64,000 nt of DNA from Nitrosomonadales bacterium (GTDB lineage: Bacteria > Pseudomonadota > Gammaproteobacteria > Burkholderiales > Gallionellaceae): NCBI GenBank assembly GCA_016235045.1, contig JACRME010000019.1:48688-112687 (forward strand), read 5' to 3'. The notes under the pieces were generated by a model, which was not told the origin of the DNA, did not search any database, and saw nothing but the letters and a program-made list of their open reading frames with translations. Numbering within the stretch: the stretch's first letter is position 1; the number at the start of each line of letters is the position of its first letter. Below, in pieces: positions 1 through 9,582 of the stretch. Both the position numbers and the translations under genes were made by a program.

Positions 1-949
1 CGGCCACAGCCAGACCGGGCTGGTCGCGGCAGCCTCGGTGGCGGATTACGACACCAACCGCATCCGCAAACACGAATTTACCCGCCCCGATAAAGAAGAC
101 GATCGCGTGCGCCAGATCGACGCGCTCAATGCGCAGACCGGCCCGGTGCTGCTGGCCTATCCGACCGCGCCGCAGGTGGATGGGATCCTTGCCAAGGCTT
201 CCGGCGGCACGCCCGATGCCGATGTGACGGCAGCAGACGGCATCCGCCATACAATCTGGGTGATCCGCGATGCGGCAGTGCTCAGCCAGCTGACCGCCGC
301 TTTCGACGCCATGCATGCGCTGTATATCGCCGACGGCCACCACCGTTCCGCCGCCGCTTCGCGCGTGGCCGCCGCACGCAAGGCCGCCAACCCGAAACAC
401 AGCGGCGCAGAGAGCTACAACTATTTCCTCTCGGTCATCTTCCCGCACCACCAGATGAAGATCATGGATTACAACCGCGTGATGTCCGACCTCAACGGCA
501 TGGATGCGGAAGGATTCCTGAAGCGCATCGGCGAGAAGTTCTCGGTGCAGCCCAGCGCGGCACCGGTCAAGCCGACCAAGCCGGGCGAGTTCGGTCTTTA
601 CCTGCCGGGGCAGTGGTATCGCCTGAACATCCGCGCCGACCTGATCCCGACCAACGATCCGGTGGCGCGCCTGGACGTGAGCCTGCTGCAGAACCACCTG
701 ATCGCGCCGGTGCTCGGCATCGCCGATCCGCGCCGCGACAAGCGTATAGATTTCGTCGGCGGCATCCGCGGCCTGCCGGAACTGGAAAAGCGCGTGAACA
801 GCGGCGAGATGGCGGCGGCCTTCGCGCTGTTCGCCACGCGCATGGAAGACCTGATGGCGGTGGCGGACGCCAACGAGGTGATGCCGCCCAAGTCAACCTG
901 GTTCGAGCCCAAGCTGGCGGATGGACTGGTGTCGCACGTGCTGGATTGA
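1..949 (+). CDS. DUF1015 family protein, 3' part (start lies before the window)
   Basis: The frame is open from base 2 with no stop, so the gene begins upstream; the GTG at 38 reads as an internal valine. The visible part resembles the DUF1015 family, with the segment YIADGHHRSAAA near the middle and a C-terminal part containing RLDVSLLQ and RIDFVGG. DUF1015 proteins are cytoplasmic, about 400-450 residues long and of poorly defined biochemical role; they often sit near serine or one-carbon metabolism genes. No neighbour visible here clarifies the role. The TGA stop at 947-949 lies inside the predicted -35 region of the next gene. Confidence 0.85.
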   Translation, partial: GHSQTGLVAAASVADYDTNRIRKHEFTRPDKEDDRVRQIDALNAQTGPVLLAYPTAPQVDGILAKASGGTPDADVTAADGIRHTIWVIRDAAVLSQLTAAFDAMHALYIADGHHRSAAASRVAAARKAANPKHSGAESYNYFLSVIFPHHQMKIMDYNRVMSDLNGMDAEGFLKRIGEKFSVQPSAAPVKPTKPGEFGLYLPGQWYRLNIRADLIPTNDPVARLDVSLLQNHLIAPVLGIADPRRDKRIDFVGGIRGLPELEKRVNSGEMAAAFALFATRMEDLMAVADANEVMPPKSTWFEPKLADGLVSHVLD

Positions 950-973
950 TACCGTATTACGGTGTGCTAGAGT
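946..973 (+). promoter_or_regulatory. Predicted sigma-70 promoter for the 1010 gene
   Basis: TTGATA (946-951) and TAGAGT (968-973) are separated by 16 bp. The -35 overlaps the stop codon of the DUF1015 gene, and the start at 1010 has an AAGGA ribosome site six bases upstream. This is a prediction from sequence only. Confidence 0.4.
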
Positions 974-1009
974 ACAAACAATGTTGCGAACTGGTGAGAA
1001 AGGATAGTC

Positions 1010-1573
1010 ATGAAAGACATCATGCTGAGGCTGGTCGATGTACCCATGGTGCGCATGTTCGTGCTCGCGGGCATCATCTTTTTGATGATCGCAGTGCTGG
1101 GCAAGATCGAGGGCAAGATCGAGCCCGGTCGAATCGGCCGCATCGGCGCGGCCATCCTGGGCGCAGTGCTGATTGTGATCGGCCTGGTCATGCAGTACGG
1201 CGAGACGCCCGAGATGTACTCCAGGCTGCCGCCCAACCTGATCGCCACTTTCCCGCAAAACGCGGTCGCCATCGCACCTGCCAGCACCGTTCCGGCCGCT
1301 CCGGCGATTCCCATCAAGGTCGTCTCCGGTACCTATGGCCGCAACTGCAATGCCAAGGCGGGCAATGCGACAGCACAACTGGCCAAGGCCTGCGACGGCC
1401 AAGGCAGTTGCGATTTCGCGATCGACCCGGCCGCGCTGGAGGATCCAGCGCCGAATTGCAGCAAGGATTTCGCCGCCGAGTGGAAATGCGGCGACAGCAA
1501 CGCGGTCTATTCTGCCGCCCTGTCCAGCCTCAGCGGCAAGAACGACAAGCTGCGTTTGGGTTGCTCCAGCTAA
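1010..1573 (+). CDS. Small membrane protein with C-terminal SUEL-lectin-like domain
   Basis: 187 residues. Two hydrophobic segments lie at about residues 13-33 and 44-62, so the protein is probably inner-membrane anchored with the C-terminus outside the cytoplasm. From about residue 105 the pattern is Gly-Thr-Tyr-Gly, then spaced cysteines in NCNAK, KACDG, GSCDF, PNCSKDF, EWKCG and a final LGCSS. This resembles SUEL/D-galactose-binding lectin-like domains, in which such cysteines form disulfides. AAGGA precedes the ATG at a good distance. The gene stands alone between the DUF1015 gene and nrdJ and has its own predicted promoter. Carbohydrate binding is an inference from the fold; no ligand can be named. 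Confidence 0.7.
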   Translation: MKDIMLRLVDVPMVRMFVLAGIIFLMIAVLGKIEGKIEPGRIGRIGAAILGAVLIVIGLVMQYGETPEMYSRLPPNLIATFPQNAVAIAPASTVPAAPAIPIKVVSGTYGRNCNAKAGNATAQLAKACDGQGSCDFAIDPAALEDPAPNCSKDFAAEWKCGDSNAVYSAALSSLSGKNDKLRLGCSS

Positions 1574-1649
1574 AAACAGCCGGTTTTCTACGCGAAATTC
1601 TCTAACGCTTCTCGCCCGCCAAGTCAATTTTCGGCCGCCAATTTATCGC

Positions 1650-1677
1650 TTGAAAAAACCTGTCCCACCCCTACAAT
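1650..1677 (+). promoter_or_regulatory. Predicted nrdJ promoter
   Basis: TTGAAA (1650-1655) and TACAAT (1672-1677) are separated by 16 bp. The -10 element lies inside the upstream NrdR box, so bound NrdR would directly block RNA polymerase. Confidence 0.55.
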
Positions 1678-1714
1678 TAGTCGAACTCAAGTGAAAGACC
1701 ACTATATATAGTGG
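1668..1714 (+). promoter_or_regulatory. Tandem NrdR boxes upstream of nrdJ
   Basis: The downstream box at 1699-1714 is a perfect 16-bp palindrome, CCACTATATATAGTGG, close to the NrdR consensus ACACWATATATWGTGT. The upstream box at 1668-1683 is a weaker copy matching it at 11 of 16 positions. Centre-to-centre spacing is 31 bp, the three-helical-turn spacing known for NrdR box pairs. NrdR is the nucleotide-sensing repressor of ribonucleotide reductase genes, so repression of nrdJ when dATP is high is the expected effect. The nrdR gene is not in the window. Confidence 0.8.
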
Positions 1715-1763
1715 TTTTTGCTTTCCCGGCTGAAGTGGCCCATGCAATCAAGGGGGTAGCGAC

Positions 1764-4700
1764 GTGTTCGATTCCGAAACTGTTTCAACCTTCACCAGTG
1801 ACGATTCCGGGGCCGGCAATTCGCAAATAACTTCTCCCGGGCGACACCCAATACCCCGCTCGGGAGATCAAGTAAAACAACCCGTGAAAGAGGATATTTC
1901 CAAATCCCCCGTCTCCGGGAAGCAAATACCGGACGAACTCGCAAAGAATCTGGCGGACAAACCTGCAAATAAAGGAACCCGGGAAATGACACAAGAGATC
2001 AGCACCGAAGTGCTGCTGGAAAAATACGCAGAAGCGGACGAAAAAACGGTGCAGGATGTGCGCCGCCGCGTCGCGCGCGGTTTGGCGCAAGCAGAGAAAC
2101 CGGAACAACGCGCCCAATGGGAAGAGGCGTTCTTCCTGGCGCAAGAAAACGGTTTCGTCCCTGCCGGCCGCATCAACTCAGCCGCCGGCCTGAAAATACA
2201 GGCAACACTGATCAACTGCTTCGTGCAGCCGGTCGGCGATGCCATTTCCGGCACCAACGACGGCAAGCCCGGCATCTACGACGCCTTGCAGCAGGCGGCC
2301 GAAACGATGCGGCGCGGCGGCGGCGTCGGCTACGACTTCTCTTCCATCCGCCCCGAGGGCGCGCACGTCAAAGGCACCAACTCGCGCGCCAGCGGCCCCA
2401 TCTCGTATATGCGCGTGTTCGACCGCTCCTGCGAGACGGTCGAATCCGCCGGCGCGCGGCGCGGCGCGCAGATGGGTGTGCTGCGCTGCGATCACCCCGA
2501 TATCGAGAAATTCATCGGCGCCAAGGACCAGGGCGACTTGCGCAACTTCAACATCTCCGTCGGCGTGACCGATGCGTTGATGCAGGCAGTGGAAAAAGAC
2601 GAGGAGTTCGAACTGGTGCATGCCGCCGAACCTTCAGTTGCGCTCAAGGCCGCGGGCGCCACGCGCCGCCAAGACGGCAAATGGATCTACCGCAAGGTGC
2701 GCGCCACCGACCTGTGGAAACAGATCATCGCCAGCACCTACGACCATGCCGAACCGGGCGTACTGTTCATCGACCTGATGAACCGCGACAACAACCTCTC
2801 GTATTGCGAAATTATCGAAGCCACCAATCCCTGTGCAGAGCAACCCCTGCCCCCGTACGGCTGCTGCTGCCTCGGCTCCATCGACATGACGCGCATGGTG
2901 AAGAATCCGTTCTCCAAGCATGCCGGTTTCGATCATGAACCCTTCAAGCAACTGGTGCGCACTGCGGTGCGCATGCTGGACAACGTGCTCGACGTGACGG
3001 CCTGGCCGCTGCCGGAACAGCAGCAGGAAGCGCAGAACAAACGCCGCGTCGGCCTGGGTTTCACCGGGCTGGGCGATGCGCTGGTGATGCTGGGACTGCG
3101 TTACGACACCGACGAGGCGCGCGCTTTTGCCGCCGACATCACGCGTATCATGCGCGACGAGGCCTATCTCGCCTCGGTCGACCTGGCGATCGAGCGCGGC
3201 AAGTTCCCGCTGCTGGATACCGATAAATACCTGTCCGCGCCGCGCTTCGCTTCGCGCCTGCCGGACGAAATCAAGGACAAGATACGCAAGCACGGCCTGC
3301 GCAACAGCCACCTGCTTTCCATCGCCCCCACCGGCACCATCTCGCTGGCCTTCGCCGACAACGCTTCCAACGGCATCGAACCGGCCTTCTCGTGGTTCTA
3401 CACACGCAAGAAACGCATGATGGATGGCACGACCAAGGACTATCCGGTTGAGGATCACGCCTGGCGCGTGTACAAACAGCAAGGCGGCGATATGGATCAC
3501 CTGCCGCCCGCGTTCGTCACCGCGCTGGAAATCACCGCCATCGATCACATGAAGATGGTCGCCGCCGTCGCGCCGTTTATCGACACTTCGATCAGCAAAA
3601 CCGTCAACGTGCCCGCCGATTATCCGTATGAGGATTTCAAGGATCTCTACACCGAAGCCTGGAAGGCCGGACTGAAAGGCCTGGCGACCTATCGCCCGAA
3701 CAGCGTGCTGGGCTCGGTGTTGTCGGTGACGCCGGAGAAGAAGGAAGAACAACCGCAGGATTTCGTGTTCGACCAGGACCGTCGCATCGTGCTGGAAGCT
3801 ACGCCCAATCCCGCCCTCGCCTCGTTGCGCTGGCCGGGTCGCCCCAAACTCACGGCCGGCAGTGCCGGCTGGGTGTCGCAGGTGGTGAAGCATCCGCTCG
3901 GCAGCTTTGTGACCTTCGTGTCGCACACCACCAACGGGCGCAATCATCCGTTCGAGGTCTGGGTAAACGGTTCGGAACAGCCGCGCGGATTGGGGGCGCT
4001 GGCCAAGTCGCTGTCGATGGATATGCGCACCAGCGATCCGGTTTGGGTGCGCATGAAGCTGGAAATGCTGATGAAGACGGCGGGCGACGACGCGTTCGAC
4101 ATGCCCATGCCGCCCGACGGCGAAATAAAGCGCATGCCCAGCCTGGTGGCCGCGTTCGCTCACCTGCTGAAATACCGCATCGAGGAATTGGGCGCGCTGG
4201 AAGTCTCTGACGGCGTCACCACGCCGATGATGGACGCGCTGTTCGCCAAGAAAGAACCGAAGACCGGCACCGACGGCACCATGAGTTGGACGGTGGACAT
4301 TTCCAACGCGGGCACCGGCGACGATTTCGTGCTGGGCCTGAAAGAACTGGTGCTGCCCGACGGCCAGCGCCGCCCCTACTCGATGTGGCTTTCCGGCGTG
4401 TATCCACGCGCGCTCGACGGGCTGTGCAAAGTGCTGAGCCTGGACATGCGCGTGATCGACCCGGCCTGGATCGGCATGAAGCTGCGCAAGTTGCTCAACT
4501 TCGGGGAACCGCTGGGCGATTTCATGGCGCGCGTGCCGGGCGGCAACAAGATGGAAAGCTACCCTTCGACCGTCTCCTATGTCGCCAAGCTCATCATCCA
4601 CCGCTACGCCATGCTCGGTATCCTCGACGAGCACGGCTACCCGGTGCGGCAGATGGGCGTGCTGGAGATTCCCGAAGGTCAGATCAAACCGACCAGCACC

Positions 4701-4808
4701 AAGCCCATCGTCGGCAAACTGTGCAAGGAATGCGGAAACGCAACGTTGATCAAGAAAGACGGCTGTGAATTTTGTACAAGTTGCGGCGCGATCGGGGCGT
4801 GCGGCTAG
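1764..4808 (+). CDS. nrdJ: Adenosylcobalamin-dependent (class II) ribonucleoside-diphosphate reductase
   Basis: Reduces ribonucleotides to deoxyribonucleotides in the cytoplasm using coenzyme B12, without an oxygen-dependent radical subunit. The 1014-residue product has the first active-site cysteine in NCFVQPVGD (Cys152) and the radical-site motif NPCAEQPLP at about residue 355. It then has two related C-terminal repeats with WVNG/MWLSG and SMDMR/SLDMR signatures, resembling TSCPD-type domains. The C-terminal tail has paired CxxC motifs (CKEC, CTSC) and a final cysteine, as expected for the tail that re-reduces the active site. GTG at 1764 follows a strong AAGGGGG site. A second start, ATG 1986, also has an AAAGGAA site and would remove a 74-residue low-complexity extension. 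NrdR boxes upstream indicate nucleotide-responsive control. Confidence 0.93.
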   Translation: MFDSETVSTFTSDDSGAGNSQITSPGRHPIPRSGDQVKQPVKEDISKSPVSGKQIPDELAKNLADKPANKGTREMTQEISTEVLLEKYAEADEKTVQDVRRRVARGLAQAEKPEQRAQWEEAFFLAQENGFVPAGRINSAAGLKIQATLINCFVQPVGDAISGTNDGKPGIYDALQQAAETMRRGGGVGYDFSSIRPEGAHVKGTNSRASGPISYMRVFDRSCETVESAGARRGAQMGVLRCDHPDIEKFIGAKDQGDLRNFNISVGVTDALMQAVEKDEEFELVHAAEPSVALKAAGATRRQDGKWIYRKVRATDLWKQIIASTYDHAEPGVLFIDLMNRDNNLSYCEIIEATNPCAEQPLPPYGCCCLGSIDMTRMVKNPFSKHAGFDHEPFKQLVRTAVRMLDNVLDVTAWPLPEQQQEAQNKRRVGLGFTGLGDALVMLGLRYDTDEARAFAADITRIMRDEAYLASVDLAIERGKFPLLDTDKYLSAPRFASRLPDEIKDKIRKHGLRNSHLLSIAPTGTISLAFADNASNGIEPAFSWFYTRKKRMMDGTTKDYPVEDHAWRVYKQQGGDMDHLPPAFVTALEITAIDHMKMVAAVAPFIDTSISKTVNVPADYPYEDFKDLYTEAWKAGLKGLATYRPNSVLGSVLSVTPEKKEEQPQDFVFDQDRRIVLEATPNPALASLRWPGRPKLTAGSAGWVSQVVKHPLGSFVTFVSHTTNGRNHPFEVWVNGSEQPRGLGALAKSLSMDMRTSDPVWVRMKLEMLMKTAGDDAFDMPMPPDGEIKRMPSLVAAFAHLLKYRIEELGALEVSDGVTTPMMDALFAKKEPKTGTDGTMSWTVDISNAGTGDDFVLGLKELVLPDGQRRPYSMWLSGVYPRALDGLCKVLSLDMRVIDPAWIGMKLRKLLNFGEPLGDFMARVPGGNKMESYPSTVSYVAKLIIHRYAMLGILDEHGYPVRQMGVLEIPEGQIKPTSTKPIVGKLCKECGNATLIKKDGCEFCTSCGAIGACG

Positions 4809-4888
4809 CCCGGATAATTCACCAACTTCCTCCGGGGAGCCTGCCCGTAGAAGCGAAACTTGTTGCGCGATAGGGTTTATGCGGAAAA

Positions 4889-4910
4889 TCGCCCGGCAAG
4901 CCGGGCTCCT
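4889..4910. repeat. REP-like hairpin downstream of nrdJ
   Basis: GCCCGGC-AA-GCCGGGC (4891-4906) is a perfect seven-base-pair stem. Read on the minus strand it is GTAGGAGCCCGGCTTGCCGG followed by GC and GAT, resembling the extragenic REP elements common in pseudomonads and betaproteobacteria. No T-run follows, so it is a poor intrinsic terminator. It lies between the convergent nrdJ and acyl-ligase genes. The rest of 4809-5018 shows nothing else. Confidence 0.5.
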
Positions 4911-5018
4911 ACCAAAACTTCCTCCTGAAATATGGAAGCTTGTCGGGTAATTCCGCAAATCAGGAAGACAAACGGCTCCCAAGCTCCCCAGGCATGGAGA
5001 TTTCAACTGGCGGTCTGG

Positions 5019-6584
5019 TTACGACAGCCCCGTCTTTTTGATTTTGCCGTTATCTGTTTTAGGCAAGCTGGGTACGGCGACGATATATTTTGGAACCATG
5101 ACGCTTTCGAGCCGGCTCTGGCACTCCCGGTGCAGTTGCTTTTCGCTCAACGCGATGCCCTCCTCGAACACGACGAAAGCCTTCACCGCCTGACCGAGCA
5201 TGTCGTCCGGCACGCCGATGACGGCAGCTTCCTTCACGCCCGGAATGTTCATGAGCGTGTGCTCCACTTCCTTCGGCGCTACTTTCTCCCCGCGCGACTT
5301 GATGATGTCATCCATGCGCGCGACGAAATACAGATAGCCTTTGTCGTCCATTTTGCAGTAGTCGCCCGTGTAAAAAACTCTTTCTCCGGGAAGCGGTCCG
5401 GGCCTGAGCGCCTTGGCTGTGGCCTCGGGCTTCTCCCAATAGCCCTGCATGACATTGGCGCCGCGAATGACGAGTTGCCCGACAACGCCCGGAGCCACTT
5501 TGTTGTCGTTCTCATCCACGATCCACATTTCCGTGTTCGGGATGGCAATGCCGATGCTCTGCGGCAGGCGGTCGATATCCTTCGGCGGGAGATAGCTGCA
5601 TCGATTGCATTCGGTAAGCCCGTACATCGAGTAAATGCGCGCAGCAGGAAAGACATCCCTGAGCATTTGGATGTGCTTGACCGGAAGCGCCGCAGCTGCA
5701 TTGGTCACGTAACGTATCCTGGACAGGTCGTAGTCCTTGATCGATTTGAACTCGGTGAGAACCGCAAACATGGTGGGAACGCCGGGAAACGCAGTTACCC
5801 CCTCATCGACCATCAGATTGAGTATCTGCGCCGGGAAAGCGAAAGAGCGTTCCAGCACCAGTCGCGCGCCCTCCCGGAACGCCATGATCATCTGGTAAAG
5901 ACCATAGCTGTATGCCAGCGAGAGAACGCCCAGAATCACTTCGTCTGCTTGCACCTCAAGATACGAGACGATGGACGCACATGCAGTCAGCATGTTGCGA
6001 TGCGTCATCATTACCCCCTTCGGGTCGCCGGTGGAACCGGAGGTATAGATGATGGCGGCAAGATCCATATCGATGCAGGATCGTGCAGGTGGCGCCGAGC
6101 CATCTCCGTCTGCAAGCGCGTCGTTCCAGCGCCGGGCATAAGGAAGTGCGGCGAGTATTGCATCGTCGATTGCACCGGAGACGATAACGCTGCGCAAATG
6201 CGAGCACTCTTGTGCCGGTCCTGAAAACACGGAATGCAGGTGAACGTCCGTAATGAGCGCCGCTGGCCGGCAATCCTGCAATAGATAGCTCAGCTTGTCG
6301 CTCCTGGTCATCGGGTTGACGATGGAGACAACCGCATTCGCCTTGAGAACCGCCCAAAATGCGATCACCGTTTCGGCCGTGTTGTCGGCAAAGACCACGA
6401 CCCGGTCGCCGCGCTTGACGCCCGAAGCCACCAGTACGTGCGCAAGCGAATTCGAGCGGGCATCGATCTCGCCGTAGCTGATCCGTTGCTTGTTGCATAC
6501 AAGCGCTATCCTGTCGGTACACTCCCGTGCGGTTTGAAGCAGGTAGTCGTGCAGGAGCGGCACCGGGCCGTGGCTGATTCCCAT
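5019..6584 (-). CDS. AMP-forming acyl-CoA/acyl-ACP ligase, exosortase-locus type
   Basis: 521 residues of the ANL superfamily, which adenylates a carboxylic acid and passes it to CoA or a carrier-protein thiol. Visible motifs in order are the P-loop YTSGSTGDPKGV (about residue 180), YGLTECNR, YTGDYCKMD, the hinge region RMDDIIKSRGEKV, and the C-terminal catalytic lysine region in DNGKIKK. The start is the ATG at 6584, with GAGG upstream and one base after the asnB stop, so translation is probably coupled. A longer open frame exists upstream but overlaps asnB. It is the last gene of the nadE-like/asnB/ligase operon, with an ACP gene nearby on the opposite strand. It resembles the acyl-CoA ligases found in exosortase-A loci. 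The substrate is unknown. Confidence 0.85.
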   Translation of the reverse strand: MGISHGPVPLLHDYLLQTARECTDRIALVCNKQRISYGEIDARSNSLAHVLVASGVKRGDRVVVFADNTAETVIAFWAVLKANAVVSIVNPMTRSDKLSYLLQDCRPAALITDVHLHSVFSGPAQECSHLRSVIVSGAIDDAILAALPYARRWNDALADGDGSAPPARSCIDMDLAAIIYTSGSTGDPKGVMMTHRNMLTACASIVSYLEVQADEVILGVLSLAYSYGLYQMIMAFREGARLVLERSFAFPAQILNLMVDEGVTAFPGVPTMFAVLTEFKSIKDYDLSRIRYVTNAAAALPVKHIQMLRDVFPAARIYSMYGLTECNRCSYLPPKDIDRLPQSIGIAIPNTEMWIVDENDNKVAPGVVGQLVIRGANVMQGYWEKPEATAKALRPGPLPGERVFYTGDYCKMDDKGYLYFVARMDDIIKSRGEKVAPKEVEHTLMNIPGVKEAAVIGVPDDMLGQAVKAFVVFEEGIALSEKQLHRECQSRLESVMVPKYIVAVPSLPKTDNGKIKKTGLS

Positions 6585-6585
6585 T

Positions 6586-8601
6586 TCATGACCTCGCTGG
6601 ATTGGATGACTTGTCGATATCGGTAAGCACCTCGATGGCCCTGCTCCCCTCGGGACGGCTCGCAATAAATTGCCGGTGCAGGAGTTGCGTCGACAGGGCG
6701 CCCACCAGCGCCATATTGTCCGTATTCGAAAACTGTCCATCGCCGCCCCGTGTGCGGCATTTGTGCAGCAGTTGTGCGACAGCCTGCGGATCGAAGACAT
6801 TGGCCTCGCGCACTGCCGGTTCCGACAGCACCTCGTCGATATAATCCGGCGCATTCCCAGCCACGAACGAGAGGGCATCCGGCGCGCGATACGGCTGCTT
6901 TTTTCTCGCGATGATTTTGTGCGGCACGACATCGGCAGCGGCGCGCTTCAGCACATGCTTTTCATCCAGCACCCGCAACTTGTAGGACGCCGGAAGCGAG
7001 TCCGCCAGCGCGATAACATCCTTGTCGAGAAACGGAAATCTCCCTTCAACGGAGTTGCCCAGAAGCATTCTGTCGCCCTGCGACGAGAGGAGATATCCCG
7101 ATAGCAGCGTGCGTATTTCGAGATGCTGATCCTGCGCGAGCGATCCCCATTGCGCAAAATCGACATGCAGATTTCCGAGCAACTCGCCGATTACATCGCG
7201 CCCCGCATTGGCTGCCTGCATATCCCTGGAAAAAAGCCGTTTGAGCGCATTCGTGCTGTGCCAGCGCGTGTCGTGGGCAAAACCCGGAGCCCGATGCGCC
7301 GCAATGTTGCGCCCGAAAAACTGCCGCGCCATCGCCTGCTGCGAAACCGGCGAACGCGCAAGATAGGGATATAACCGCTCAAGAAGTCGCGGTCTCCACT
7401 CGGACGCCGGCTGTCGCCCCCAGAACCGGCGCACCTTGCCTTCCCGGAAAATGTCGTAGCCGGCAAACATCTCGTCCGCGCCCTCGCCCGTGAGCACGAC
7501 TTTGACGCCGTGATTGCGGACGAGTTTTGACAGCAGGAAAAGCGGTGCCGGCGCGGTGCGCAGAACCGGGCGCTCGGCATGGTAGATCACTTCCGGAAAC
7601 ACATTCGCGATATCGCTGCGCGAAACGACAACCTCGTGATGTTCGCTGTCCAGCCCGTTCGCCATCAGGCGCTGATACTCCGTCTCGTCGTATTCGGCGT
7701 CTTCGAACCGGAGCGAAAAAGTCTGAAAGCGGTTACCCGCAAATCGCCGCCCCAGGGCCGCAACCAGAGAGCTATCCAGTCCGCCGGAAAGGTAGCTTCC
7801 AACCGCCACATCGGAACGGAGCATGCGTAACGAGGTGGCGTTCTCCAGTGCTGCGCGCACTTCGTTGACTGCGTCCTCGAGCGATCCCTGGAACAGGCTG
7901 CGAGCATCTGAGTCAACCGGATAGGCGGGCGTCCAGTAGGCACGGTCGCGCACGGTGCCGTTTTCATAGGTTCTGACATGGCCGGGCTCGAGTTCGGTCA
8001 CGCCCTGGAAAACGCCCTGCGGAGGCACGACGGTCCAGAAGGTGAAGGTCTGCGAGATGCCGATTGGATCGAATGCTCTTGGAATGTCCGGGTTTGCCGC
8101 AAAAATGGCTTTGACTTCGCTGGCGAAATATAGCTGGCCGGCATGCTCGCAAATATGCAGCGGACAAATTCCGACCCTGTCCCGCGACAGTACTAGGCGT
8201 TTTGCCACCGAATCCCAGATCGCAACGGCCCACTGTCCGTTCATGCGCTCAAAAGCGGCATCGCCCCAGGCGCGATAGGCATGCAGGATAACCTCGGTAT
8301 CGCTCTGGGTACGAAAACGGTGACCGAGCGCGACCAGTTCTTCGCGCAATTCCACATAATTGAAAACTTCGCCGTTGAATACGATCCAGATCGTTCCGTT
8401 CTCGTCCGCCATGGGTTGCTGGCCGGTCGAGAGATCGATGATGGACAAGCGCGAGTGCGCCAGTCCGGCCCTGTCATCGCGATACACGCCGAACTCGTCG
8501 GGACCGCGATGAAAGAGCGCGCTGGCCATGTGAACCAGTGCTTCGCGGCCCGGGGAAGTTGCGCCTTCTCTAAGCCCAACTATTCCGGCGATTCCGCACA
8601 T
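6586..8601 (-). CDS. asnB: Asparagine synthase-like glutamine amidotransferase
   Basis: 671 residues with the two AsnB domains. The N-terminal class II glutaminase has the nucleophile Cys2 (MCGIAGI), RLSIIDLS and FNGEVFNY. The C-terminal ATP-pyrophosphatase domain has SYLSGGLDSS (about residue 275), LTGEGADEMFAGY and EGRFPFLD. It would hydrolyse glutamine and pass ammonia to an adenylated carboxylate. Paralogues in exopolysaccharide/exosortase loci (amidotransferase 1 type) are usually not true asparagine synthases, and the operon with an AMP ligase suggests amidation of a pathway intermediate. The upstream NadE-like gene ends six bases before it and the ligase starts one base after it. The family is certain; the acceptor is not. 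Confidence 0.88.
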   Translation of the reverse strand: MCGIAGIVGLREGATSPGREALVHMASALFHRGPDEFGVYRDDRAGLAHSRLSIIDLSTGQQPMADENGTIWIVFNGEVFNYVELREELVALGHRFRTQSDTEVILHAYRAWGDAAFERMNGQWAVAIWDSVAKRLVLSRDRVGICPLHICEHAGQLYFASEVKAIFAANPDIPRAFDPIGISQTFTFWTVVPPQGVFQGVTELEPGHVRTYENGTVRDRAYWTPAYPVDSDARSLFQGSLEDAVNEVRAALENATSLRMLRSDVAVGSYLSGGLDSSLVAALGRRFAGNRFQTFSLRFEDAEYDETEYQRLMANGLDSEHHEVVVSRSDIANVFPEVIYHAERPVLRTAPAPLFLLSKLVRNHGVKVVLTGEGADEMFAGYDIFREGKVRRFWGRQPASEWRPRLLERLYPYLARSPVSQQAMARQFFGRNIAAHRAPGFAHDTRWHSTNALKRLFSRDMQAANAGRDVIGELLGNLHVDFAQWGSLAQDQHLEIRTLLSGYLLSSQGDRMLLGNSVEGRFPFLDKDVIALADSLPASYKLRVLDEKHVLKRAAADVVPHKIIARKKQPYRAPDALSFVAGNAPDYIDEVLSEPAVREANVFDPQAVAQLLHKCRTRGGDGQFSNTDNMALVGALSTQLLHRQFIASRPEGSRAIEVLTDIDKSSNPARS

Positions 8602-8607
8602 GCGCCG

Positions 8608-9582
8608 TCAAACCTCCGGTACGGGAGCGACGAGCAAGGGGCGCGCATGAAGATACCGGGCAACGCGGCGTTTGGCCTCGATATCCCTGAAGACTCGCCC
8701 GACTTGTACCGGCGTGATGCCGACCACAGGCGCAGCCTCTTCGGCAGAAACTCCGTTGTTCATTGCATAGAGACAGAGATCCATGCGGTCGTACGGCAGC
8801 GCGAAGTAGAACTCCTCCTGCGTCTGCGGCATGGAAAAAGTATCGGTGGTGGGGGGGCGGCGGCGGATTTCCTCCGGCACGCCCAGATGCTCGGCAAGCT
8901 GATAAACCTGTGTTTTGTAGAGATGGGCAATGGGCTTGAAATCGGCGCTGCCATCGCCCTGTTTTACAAAAAAGCCCTGGTCGTACTCCAAGCGGTTTGG
9001 GGTACCCGCGACGGCGTAATTCAGGCGATCCGCGTGGTAATACTCGGTCATCTTGCGCACGCGTTGCTTGTAGTTGGTCGCAGCCACAATTTGCAGATAA
9101 GCGCTGAGCGAAAGCTGAACGGTGTTCACTTCGCCCGATGGGCTTTGGACGGTAAGCCGGGTGATATTCAGGCGGTCACTGTCGAGAATGGACGGCAACA
9201 CAAGCTTGCACTTCCAGTCATCGCCATACTCGGGAACGATGGTCCGGATAGCCTCTGTTTGCCGACGGTAGCAACCAAGCCCCTCAAGGGCGGGCGCGAT
9301 ATCCTCAACGATGGCGTCGATGCCGAAATGGCCTGCGAGCTTCCGCCCGAGCATGAGCGCATCGTCGGAAGTGTGGTGTTCGGGCATGAAAAGGCCCTGC
9401 ACCTTCTCCTTGCCAAACGCGCGCACGCACAAGGCAGTTACAACCGAACTGTCGATGCCGCCCGAGATGCCGACGACCGCTCCGCGGCGGCGCAGTTGAC
9501 CGAGAACCTGTTCGCGCAATGATTCGGCGATGCGTTCCACTTCCGAAGCGGGATCCAGCTTGAGTACGTCTTTGTCGAACAT
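8608..9582 (-). CDS. NAD synthetase-like (NadE family) ATP-pyrophosphatase in exopolysaccharide operon
   Basis: 324 residues. The PP-loop VVGISGGIDSSVV lies at about residue 35, and FVKQGDGSADFKPI and LYKTQVYQLAEHLGVP follow in the NadE order. The usual GTGNKSE/GTDHAAE segment reads GTPNRLE here, and the C-terminal tail TQEEFYFALPYDRMD departs from the usual DEExLG...YxxID, so the substrate may not be deamido-NAD. There is no nitrilase domain, so ammonia must come from outside, perhaps from the adjacent AsnB. ATG 9582 with AAGGA is preferred; an upstream ATG at 9714 lacks a ribosome site. It is first in the operon with asnB and the acyl ligase. Confidence 0.78.
   Translation of the reverse strand: MFDKDVLKLDPASEVERIAESLREQVLGQLRRRGAVVGISGGIDSSVVTALCVRAFGKEKVQGLFMPEHHTSDDALMLGRKLAGHFGIDAIVEDIAPALEGLGCYRRQTEAIRTIVPEYGDDWKCKLVLPSILDSDRLNITRLTVQSPSGEVNTVQLSLSAYLQIVAATNYKQRVRKMTEYYHADRLNYAVAGTPNRLEYDQGFFVKQGDGSADFKPIAHLYKTQVYQLAEHLGVPEEIRRRPPTTDTFSMPQTQEEFYFALPYDRMDLCLYAMNNGVSAEEAAPVVGITPVQVGRVFRDIEAKRRVARYLHARPLLVAPVPEV

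Noticed and set aside
1715..1985. Cobalamin riboswitch before the B12-dependent reductase
   Set aside because: No B12-box-like core was found; the clear NrdR boxes explain regulation.
4891..4906. Hairpin after nrdJ as an intrinsic terminator
   Set aside because: No T-run follows on either strand; sequence fits a REP-like element better.
2634..5006. 790-codon minus-strand frame
   Set aside because: Antisense of nrdJ with the same low-complexity look; no motif.
4932..6224. 430-codon plus-strand frame
   Set aside because: Antisense of the acyl-ligase gene, whose ANL motifs are unmistakable.
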